This document shows positions 53,748-61,400 of a stretch of 64,000 nucleotides of DNA, in pieces; position 1 is the first letter of the stretch; each line of letters opens with the position of its first letter. The DNA lies in contig NZ_FRFC01000004.1 in NCBI RefSeq assembly GCF_900143675.1, positions 220,250 to 284,249 on the forward strand, written 5' to 3'. This stretch comes from Candidatus Nitrosotalea sinensis. Lineage in GTDB: Archaea; Thermoproteota; Nitrososphaeria; Nitrososphaerales; Nitrosopumilaceae. A program made the translations under genes and the position numbers. Below the pieces are notes generated by a model. It searched no databases. It had not been told where the DNA came from and worked only from the letters and a program-made list of their open reading frames with translations.

Positions 53748-54404
53748 ATGGAATCACAACATTTGTTATCTCCTCAAGCGTATCTTTTTCTAACCTCACA
53801 ATTCGATAAATTACCTAAGGACTTCAATAAATCAGAGTACACAAAGAGAATAGGAAAAGAGATTTCTAAAGCTTTCAATACTTTCAAGATTGTTTTGGAT
53901 TCTGATGAACTAACAGAAAAACAGATGGATGATTTTTTCCAACATGGACAACTCGATGAACTCTTATCAAGATTAACGAATTTTAGTTGGCATAATAATA
54001 TAGTATCTGATCAAAATGGCTTGAGTATGGCTGAAAGTATGTTAAAACATGGTTTCAAGTATTATCAACTCAGATTTAAAGAAACAAGACTACTTTCTAA
54101 ATACATTAATGAAATGAAGATGTTGATTGAAGATTTGAAAATTATTGCTCTTGAAGAAAAGAAAGATGAACAAAAATCACAGGTCTATAAATATAGAAAA
54201 TTTCTCGGGCTTCCACCAAAAATTGACTCTGTGCCTAATTGGTCTGCAGTTTGTATGATCTGTTGGGTTGCAGGACAAGATAACACAGAAAAAGAAGCAA
54301 TAAAGAAAATCAAACATATCAAAGGATGCAATTATGATAAAAGTGATACTAGTAGATGTTTCAAAACATATCCCCCCATAGGAAAGCAAATACAAATACA
54401 GTGA
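53748..54404 (+). CDS. Casposon hypothetical protein with C-terminal Cys/His cluster
   Basis: 218 residues. The first 150 are helical and charged. The C-terminus has CMIC (around 169-172), then H and C in KHIKGCNYDKSD and RCFKTY, a possible zinc-binding site. No family recognised. It is the first rightward gene, starting directly after the 20-bp palindrome, so it is probably the most tightly regulated gene of the element. Confidence 0.65.
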   Translation: MESQHLLSPQAYLFLTSQFDKLPKDFNKSEYTKRIGKEISKAFNTFKIVLDSDELTEKQMDDFFQHGQLDELLSRLTNFSWHNNIVSDQNGLSMAESMLKHGFKYYQLRFKETRLLSKYINEMKMLIEDLKIIALEEKKDEQKSQVYKYRKFLGLPPKIDSVPNWSAVCMICWVAGQDNTEKEAIKKIKHIKGCNYDKSDTSRCFKTYPPIGKQIQIQ

Positions 54405-54466
54405 TAATCTATTCGTCATAATCTGTGTTTAATAATCTGCAAACCCTAGTAAACAGCTGTAAACAA

Positions 54467-54691
54467 ATGTCACGAACTGTTTCAGCAAGAATTAAACCGC
54501 AAATGCATGAAAATTTGCGTGAACAATGTAACAAAATTGGTTGTAGTATCAATGATTTTGTTGAAGCCTGTATTGAATTGGGATTAACTGGTCATACAGA
54601 CTTTGATTTCGGTGATGAGAAACAAGATGACAAATCCCAAATCAACGATAATAGCCGAAATGATGTCAAAAAAGTCGTAATTCAGGCATGA
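54467..54691 (+). CDS. Casposon ribbon-helix-helix-like protein
   Basis: 74 residues from MSRTVSARIKPQMHENLREQ. The short basic strand (SRTVSARIKPQ) followed by two helices (MHENLREQCNKIG and SINDFVEACIELGL) is the ribbon-helix-helix (CopG/Arc-like) pattern of small DNA-binding repressors. The acidic tail is probably disordered. A longer frame from 54425 adds 14 residues without family support. Confidence 0.65.
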   Translation: MSRTVSARIKPQMHENLREQCNKIGCSINDFVEACIELGLTGHTDFDFGDEKQDDKSQINDNSRNDVKKVVIQA

Positions 54692-54772
54692 TTTTAAACT
54701 GGCAAAAAAGTGGCAGAAATATCCAAAAAACTACCTGAAAACTGGCATGAAACTGTCTAAATCCTTAATTTC

Positions 54773-54955
54773 ATGGCGAATTTAGATGGTTCATGGCAAA
54801 ACTTACCAACAAACAACATGAGCAACAACAAGAAAGGAGACTCAAAATTGGAAAAAAGAGCAGATGTTGACGATAGGAGAGTTGACAAATTAGAAAAAAG
54901 AGTGTCAACATTAGAAAATGAACTGACGAAATTAAAATCTAAATTGAAAAAATAG
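54773..54955 (+). CDS. Casposon small coiled-coil protein
   Basis: 60 residues; the second half is a clear coiled coil (VDKLEKRVSTLENELTKLKS). A shorter start at an internal ATG (MSNNKKGDS, residue 16) is possible. Its end overlaps the convergent cas1 gene by 17 bp. Function unknown. Confidence 0.5.
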   Translation: MANLDGSWQNLPTNNMSNNKKGDSKLEKRADVDDRRVDKLEKRVSTLENELTKLKSKLKK

Positions 54956-56009
54956 ATTTCTCACCAATACAAAAATCTGCAAGATGAGATACTGCAATCT
55001 TGGCTATCGTAATTTCCTGAACACTCTTCAAACCGTCTAAAGTCTTTTTTCCACGGCTAAAATCATACCTTCTCTCTTTCCTAAACGTCCTGTCAAGCAA
55101 CTCCAAAAACCGTTTTACCAAAGAATAATCCATGACGACCAAGCCTTCCCTAGTCCTAGCATAGTCTTTAAGATTAATCCTATACCCCTTGGCATCTGAC
55201 TCGGCTATCTTCCAGACCGAGTAATCTACCAGCCACCTAAAAGGCTCCATGATGTCATATACCAACATTTGAAAACCTGACTGATTTTTATGATAAAATC
55301 CATAGTATGCATCAAGTCCCATGCCGTTTATGAACTTGGAAATCTCACCTGCTAGAACCGTATAACCGTAATTTAGTAACGCATTGATAACATCTGTTGC
55401 ATTTCTCTTGGATGTAGTAAGGGACACATTATTCCTAGAGTGAAACTCGAACCTCTTTGGAATAAGTTTTTGATATTCCTTGAAATATATCGTTGCAGAA
55501 TTTTTTTCAAGTAGAATAGGTGTATCATATTCTATCTGATTTTTAAGTGATTCAAGTTTTGAAATGGATCCGTCAAATTCAGATCTATTTGTGGATTTTA
55601 GAAAGTTGATCTGGGAATCAAGTTTTGCCTTTACAATCTGCCTTGACAAGTAATCTCGCTTAGACTCGTCACGAAACGTATCATACTGACCAATCCTGTA
55701 ATTTGTATTTGTCAGGGATTCAACTACAGGATTCAAGTATGTAATTGGTCTTCCGTAAACGTCAAGCAAGATTAGATTCCTGTTATGCTCAGACAATAAA
55801 GCAAGTGCCTCTGTGGAGACATAGCCTTTGCCACTCAGTACAATTTTCTCATACGGCATATTATTGACATACCATTCTTCGATTTCCGGTTCTTTGAATG
55901 GGTCGGAACAATTCTTGAGAACAATCTTTGAATCTTTTACTTTGATTGAAAATCCATAACCTTTGAGGAATTTTACGTTGTAATGATTTCTTTTACCCCT
56001 AAGAGTCAA
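54939..56009 (-). CDS. cas1: Casposase (Cas1-like integrase)
   Basis: 356 residues. Cas1-fold integrase of casposons, which inserts the excised element by its inverted-repeat ends. Active-site residues are kept: E168 (ILLEKNSATIYF), H240 (LDAYYGFYHKNQ) and D252/E255 (LVYDIMEPFRW), with the Cas1 signature INALLNYGYTVLAGEI (208-223). Length exceeds many CRISPR Cas1 proteins. It starts at TTG overlapping the HNH stop (TTGA), so it is probably translated by coupling. No cas2 or CRISPR is present in the window. Confidence 0.95.
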   Translation of the reverse strand: MTLRGKRNHYNVKFLKGYGFSIKVKDSKIVLKNCSDPFKEPEIEEWYVNNMPYEKIVLSGKGYVSTEALALLSEHNRNLILLDVYGRPITYLNPVVESLTNTNYRIGQYDTFRDESKRDYLSRQIVKAKLDSQINFLKSTNRSEFDGSISKLESLKNQIEYDTPILLEKNSATIYFKEYQKLIPKRFEFHSRNNVSLTTSKRNATDVINALLNYGYTVLAGEISKFINGMGLDAYYGFYHKNQSGFQMLVYDIMEPFRWLVDYSVWKIAESDAKGYRINLKDYARTREGLVVMDYSLVKRFLELLDRTFRKERRYDFSRGKKTLDGLKSVQEITIAKIAVSHLADFCIGEKSIFSI

Positions 56010-56617
56010 TCCAATCCCATTTGACTTCTTCTACTTTTGTAGGTGTGGCAATTAGGACATAGCATCTGACAATTATACGGGCTATCGTCAGATCTATCAC
56101 CATTTTTATGGTCTGCATCCCATGTTTTTGAAAATTCGCCACACATTGCACATTTTCCACCTTGTCGCATCAAGGTTTGATGCTGTATGTCTTTAGAAAA
56201 ATTTCTTCTCGGGGCAGGTGCTCTAGCGTACTCTCCAGTAGTTTTAGTACTACCTCTTCGAAATATTTTTACTAACACAAAAACCACAAACATCAGTATA
56301 ATTCCTACCCAGATGAATGGACTATTTGGCGGTGGGTTGCTAGGAGAATTGTTTTGCACATTAGAATAAGAAGAACTGCTAGGTTGTGAAGTCGTTGGTG
56401 GTATTACATTTGTCTTTGGAGCTGGTACTGCATTAGTTTCTGGCGGAGAATTATTTGGGGAATATGGCTGAGAAGTTGCAGGAGGAGATCCCGTCGTCTC
56501 AAAATTATGATAGTTATTCAGTATTTTTTCACTTTCTTGGGTTAATGCAAAGGATTGTGGAAGAACTATCCCTATGAGTAAAATCGATATTAAAAATATG
56601 ATGGATGTTTTCAACAA
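56006..56617 (-). CDS. Casposon HNH nuclease, apparently membrane-anchored
   Basis: 203 residues. The C-terminal HNH domain has CAMC (156-159), DADHKNGD (D167-N172) and CPNCH (187-191), a full zinc and catalytic set. Unusually, it begins with a signal-peptide-like segment (TSIIFLISILLIGIVLPQSF), followed by a Pro/Ser/Asn-rich stretch and a membrane span (WVGIILMFVVFVLVKIF, about 103-119) that would place the nuclease in the cytoplasm. HNH nucleases are common in casposons, but this topology is not typical. It overlaps cas1 by 4 bp. Confidence 0.85.
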   Translation of the reverse strand: MLKTSIIFLISILLIGIVLPQSFALTQESEKILNNYHNFETTGSPPATSQPYSPNNSPPETNAVPAPKTNVIPPTTSQPSSSSYSNVQNNSPSNPPPNSPFIWVGIILMFVVFVLVKIFRRGSTKTTGEYARAPAPRRNFSKDIQHQTLMRQGGKCAMCGEFSKTWDADHKNGDRSDDSPYNCQMLCPNCHTYKSRRSQMGLD

Positions 56618-56649
56618 ATAAAGAAAATACTTGTATCACTTAAATAATT

Positions 56650-56724
56650 TCCAACAAATCATAACGTATTCTATAACGTAGACAGCGTGACTTTTTGTGC
56701 GTAGGAGGGGGGCTTTCCTTTTTT
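56650..56724 (-). repeat. Right terminal inverted repeat of the casposon (75 bp)
   Basis: Exact reverse complement of the left repeat (50225-50299), with no mismatch over 75 bp. It lies 32 bp upstream of the HNH gene start and probably overlaps or adjoins that gene's promoter. Confidence 0.97.
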
Positions 56725-56737
56725 ATTTACGCCAAGT
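56725..56737. repeat. Right target-site duplication of the casposon
   Basis: ATTTACGCCAAGT, identical to 50212-50224. It is followed by AAAAAGGGAAAGCCCTCC, which closely resembles the outer end of the inverted repeat, and then by the purD stop codon. Confidence 0.92.
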
Positions 56738-56757
56738 AAAAAGGGAAAGCCCTCCTT

Positions 56758-58026
56758 TCATTTATGCCAATTAAGACCTTTTTTGCCAATATCGGTTCTG
56801 CAGTATTTTGACGGCCAACAAATTTTACTTGCTCTCAAGTATGCGTTTGCAATTGCACTTTCAAGAGTTTCGCCAATAGCAGTTATTCCAAGAACCCTAC
56901 CACCATTTGTAAGTATTTTTCCATTTTTCTCTACAGTTCCCGAGTGGAACACTTGGGAGTTTGGAGTGACATCATCAAGGCCAGAGATCTCTTCATTTTT
57001 TTGGTACGAGTCAGGATATCCTTTTGACGCCAATACAACACATACTGCACTCTGTTTTTTCCAAGACATTTTTGGCAATGATGAAAGGGTTCCATCAATG
57101 CTTGCTTGGATGTACTCTAGAAGATCAGAGTCCATGCGCATCATAATAGGTTGGCATTCAGGATCTCCCATCCTAGCATTAAATTCTAGAACATACGGTT
57201 TTCCATCTTTTACCATTATGCCGGCATATAGAAAACCCTTGAAAGTTATGCCTTCATTTTTCATCGATGATATTGTTTTCTCAATTACGTTTTTTTGTAT
57301 CTCATCTTCAAGTTTGGCATCAATTACAGGAGTAGGAGAGTATGTACCCATCCCTCCAGTGTTTGGCCCCTTGTCACCATCATAGATTCGTTTATGATCT
57401 TGGCTTGTAGCCATGGGATATGCAGTAATCCCATCAGATATTGCAATAAATGATGCTTCTACTCCATCAATTCGTTCTTCAAGTATTATTTTTGATCCGG
57501 CATTACCAAAATTTTTTTGAATTAGCATTTGTTCAATGGCACTAACTGCCTCAGAGGAATTATTGCAAACAATGACTCCTTTTCCTGCTGCAAGCCCGTC
57601 TGCTTTTACCACCAGGGGAAAATCTACAGAATTGGCAAATTTTATTGCCTTTTTGGGTTCATCAAATACCTCAAATCGGGCTGTAAGTATTCCATTTCGT
57701 TTCATGAAATTTTTCGCCCATATTTTGCTGGATTCAATCCTAGCAGCATCTTTTGTAGGCCCAAATATGCGAAGACCTCTTTTCACAAATTCATCTACTA
57801 TACCATTTGAGAGAGGAACTTCAGGGCCGACAATTGTTACACAATTTTTCTCTTGTGCAAATTTAGCAAGACCTGTAATATCATCAGAAGAGATATCCAC
57901 ATTGTTTGCAGTGCCCCCATTTCCCGGAGCATAATAGATTTGTTTGACATTAGGGCTTTGCGCGATCTTCCATCCAAGTGCATGTTCTCTTCCACCAGAA
58001 CCTACAATCAAAATATTGACCAACAT
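56758..58026 (-). CDS. purD: GAR synthetase (PurD)
   Basis: 422 residues, ATP-grasp ligase that joins glycine to phosphoribosylamine. Typical segments: ILIVGSGGREHALGWKI at the N-terminus, FPLVVKADGLAAGKGVIVC, QDHKRIYDGDKGPNTGGMG and EFNARMGDPECQPI. It is convergent with fthC; the casposon is inserted 20 bp beyond its stop and leaves it intact. A TATA-like TATATAGTA about 23 nt upstream of the ATG fits a leaderless start. Confidence 0.95.
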   Translation of the reverse strand: MLVNILIVGSGGREHALGWKIAQSPNVKQIYYAPGNGGTANNVDISSDDITGLAKFAQEKNCVTIVGPEVPLSNGIVDEFVKRGLRIFGPTKDAARIESSKIWAKNFMKRNGILTARFEVFDEPKKAIKFANSVDFPLVVKADGLAAGKGVIVCNNSSEAVSAIEQMLIQKNFGNAGSKIILEERIDGVEASFIAISDGITAYPMATSQDHKRIYDGDKGPNTGGMGTYSPTPVIDAKLEDEIQKNVIEKTISSMKNEGITFKGFLYAGIMVKDGKPYVLEFNARMGDPECQPIMMRMDSDLLEYIQASIDGTLSSLPKMSWKKQSAVCVVLASKGYPDSYQKNEEISGLDDVTPNSQVFHSGTVEKNGKILTNGGRVLGITAIGETLESAIANAYLRASKICWPSKYCRTDIGKKGLNWHK

Positions 58027-58099
58027 CTTCGGCTTTGATTATGTACTATATAATCCAAGATTGATTTTAGAAATATTCATTAAAGCACAATCTGGATGT

Positions 58100-58408
58100 A
58101 TGTTAATGATTCAAGTAGATACAACAAAATCAGTTTATCTGTTTACACACGGTAGAAGAGATTTAGAAGCAAGTGCAACAGATTTGCTTGTTGCAAACGG
58201 ATTTAAAAAAGAAAAAATCTTTTCTGCCAAACCAGATACAGTAGGAACTGTTGGAGATTACATGGCAATGCTTTGGATGCCGCCCACTCCGGATCATATA
58301 AAGATCCAAAAAATAACAAAAGTAGAACCAGTCAAGCCAGAAGGCATGATAGGACTATGGAAAGGGGTTGCAAAAGAAGACTTGTTTACAATACCAATGA
58401 AGCAGTAA
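58100..58408 (+). CDS. Hypothetical protein
   Basis: 102 residues from the ATG at 58100 (an ATG two codons later is also possible). TTKSVYLFTHGRRDLEASAT and GTVGDYMAMLWMPPTPDHIK stand out, but no known domain was recognised. It is divergent from purD; a longer frame reaching back to 57944 overlaps purD and is not believed. Confidence 0.6.
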   Translation: MLMIQVDTTKSVYLFTHGRRDLEASATDLLVANGFKKEKIFSAKPDTVGTVGDYMAMLWMPPTPDHIKIQKITKVEPVKPEGMIGLWKGVAKEDLFTIPMKQ

Positions 58409-58456
58409 AATGTAAAAAACTGTGTTCACAAGATAACAAATTTTGATTTTAGTGTT

Positions 58457-61400
58457 TTATGGTAATGAGATCAAGAATTGTTTTTCTACAGCACTAAATT
58501 TTATTTTCAATAATGTTGCATCTTCAAGATCTTTTTGTTCAATTCCATTCTTTTCTAGAGTAATTTTCCAATCTCCAACTATAGACTCGGGTGAAGTTAT
58601 CGTGAATCGTTGAAGAGGACTATCTGCTCCAGAATAATATACACTATATGATTGACCATCAACTGTGATACTAGAATATCTTCCAGTTTTTGTAATGGTA
58701 GATTCATCAACAAGACATTCTGTTGATTCTCCTATTACACATAATCCACCTGGTGAGACAACATGGAATTTTGTAGCATTATCAGACACAAATGATGAAT
58801 AAATTGATTTTGGAGTAGCTACTGTATTTCCTTGATCACCAACAATTGGAGATATAGAACTTGGATGGCCTACGGAAATCACTCTGGTAGGTGTATAGGA
58901 ATGGATTTCTGCCTTGTCAGATTTTATTTCATGTCCATAGAATGATGCAATAGCTTGTACAGTATGAGTTGCAGTGTCATTGGTCTTTGGCACATCCCAG
59001 TTTAATTCCATAACAGATGTTCCTCTATTAAACACATGATCAGTAAATTGAGATACTTGTTTACCATCTACAACCAGCGAAATAGTTCCATACAGTACAC
59101 CTGTTGCGTTATTTGTGAAATACACTTGTGGACTTTGAGTCAAGCCAGCAGGTACATTTTGTGGCATTACAAAACCTATCCCACCTGATACATCATAGCC
59201 CGGAGATACACCAACAGAATACTGGTCAGATTCAGACTCGAAACCTTCTATGTTTTTAGCATAAACCCAATAGTTTACAGCAGGGGAAACAAGATATTCC
59301 CTAGGCAGTGTTGCAGATACAACATAGGTATTAGAGATCTGCATTGGTCTAATAGTTGCATTTATTGAAGAATAGTTTGATGCATTATCTCCAATTTTCA
59401 CAGTCCTGATTTCCACATGATTAAGTCGTACAGGACTATAAACTAGGCCATGTAATGTCACATTTTGGTTTGAAACATACTTGTCCTGTGTTTCAGATGC
59501 AGGAATTTTTGTTTCGTTTCCTATCTGGAGTTTTACATCAAATATCTTTGGTACATCAGGACTGTATTGACCAATTATTGGAATTGGTGCAAAAGTGACA
59601 GTTTGTTTGCATTTTGTTACATCAACTTTAGCAGTTACATAGCCAGTTCCGTTTCCTGGTACCACTAGCATGTTAAACGTCTTAGTTCCAGGTTTCAATG
59701 AGGCATCATATGAAATTACATTTTGCTTTACCAAACCATACAATCCAGCATAAGGTTGATGTGATGAGACCTTTGCATCTACGACGCCACTTTCTGTTGC
59801 AAATCTAACTGATGGAATGGTTTGATCTGGCGAACCCACTGTGAATTGAACATTTTGTTTATCACATATGTCATAGGTTACATCATAGAGAGTAACACCG
59901 GTTGATAGCATGCCTGCTGCACTTTCTACTCCACTAGTGCCACCACCTAGCATGCCACTGGTTATGACTCCAGTACCATAACCACCACTAGATGTTGGAA
60001 TCTGAGGAGAAGGAGGAATAAAGGATAGCGTCCAGGTCACAAATCCTGTAAAGTGCTTTGTCCATACTACCAAGTTGGAACCAACTGTTATCTTGCAATT
60101 TCCTCCTGCTGGAAGAGCATTGGCAATATTTTGGTTGTCTGCTGAACATGTTTGAGTGATTTCAGTTACAGATGTAGGAGTATAGAAAAATCCAACATGT
60201 GATCCTGCTTGGCCTACAAACAGAATGCGTGTTGCGTTGTTAAATGTTAGTGGAAGTGAAGATCCTAGTCCAATCTCGGTCTTTTTAGTTGCAATTTGGC
60301 CTTGAGGAGTAGGAATTACAGGAGAAGATGATTGGTTGGTTGGCAATTGTAAAATTCCATCCCATGCAGGGTTGTGTATATCAGTGACGGCAGGAATTGT
60401 AACTATTATCTCAGGTTTGTTGTCCGCATTTGTATCCTTTGTTATATTAAGAGTATGCAGCAAGTGTACTGTTCCAGAAGATACAATGTGGGAATAGCTT
60501 AGCGTGGTAGTTGTTACATTTGATGGGATTATAATAGATGAAAGTGCAGCACTAGAATTTGTTACTACCAGATGAGGCTTGGTTGAATTGACCACTACCT
60601 GAGTTTGATTATCAGGTACAGCATATTGATCAGGGCCAATCTTGGTTAATCTTATTGTGTCAACCAGTCCAGCAGAGTCATCAAAGTGACGCGATAGTGT
60701 TGTAATCTTTGTGAATGTGTCGTTGAGTCCTACAGAGTCAGATTGTGGTCGTGTGAGATTGGCAACTTTGTTGAGATTGTCTGTAAACCCTACAGAATCT
60801 CCTGTGAGTGTTGCAAAGAGTGTTTTCATTACAACTAGTGTATCTACAAATCCTACAGAATCAGATTGTGATCGTGTGAGAGTGGCAACTCTGTTGAGAT
60901 TGTCTGTGAGTCCAACAGAGTCAGATTGTGGTCGTGTGAGATTGATAGTTCTAACGATATTGTCTGTGAGTCCTACAGAGTCAGATTGTGGTCGTGTGAG
61001 ATTGGCAACTTTGTTGAGATTGTCTGTAAACCCTACAGAATCTCCTGTGAGTGTTGCAAAGAGTGTTTTCATTACAACTAGTGTATCTACAAATCCTACA
61101 GAATCAGATTGTGGTCGTGTGAGAGTGGCAACTCTGTTGAGATTGTCTGCAAATCCTACAGAATCAGAGTGCGGTCGTGTGAGATTGATAACCCTGTTGA
61201 GATTGTCTGTGAGTCCTACAGAGTCAGATTGTGGTCGTGTGAGATTGATAGTTCTAACGATATTGTCTGTGAGTCCTATAGAGTCAGATTGTGGTCGTGT
61301 GAGATGGATAGTTTTGCCAAGTGTATCTACAAGTCCAAGTGAATCGCCTGTAAGCGATACAGAGAGCATCTTCATTGCCAAGAATGCATCATGTAACCCA

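Larger units (their letters stand above)
50225..56724. mobile_element. Casposon (complete, 6.5 kb)
   Basis: A self-synthesising transposon of the casposon type. Support: perfect 75-bp inverted repeats at both ends, a direct target duplication of at least 13 bp, a Cas1-like integrase without cas2 or CRISPR, a family B DNA polymerase, an HNH nuclease, and small DNA-binding proteins. Genes run leftward from about 53700 (AbrB-like, two hypotheticals, polB, methyltransferase), rightward from 53748 (three small genes), and leftward at the right end (HNH, cas1). In known casposons the Cas1-like enzyme performs integration and the polymerase is thought to replicate the element. All reading frames look intact, so it may be active. 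Confidence 0.95.

Noticed and set aside
54939..56009. CRISPR-Cas locus suggested by the Cas1 protein
   Set aside because: No cas2, effector or CRISPR array is present, and the gene lies within an inverted-repeat element, so it is a casposase.
57944..58099. N-terminal extension of the gene at 58100
   Set aside because: It overlaps the start of purD and its promoter; internal ATG codons give a normal protein.
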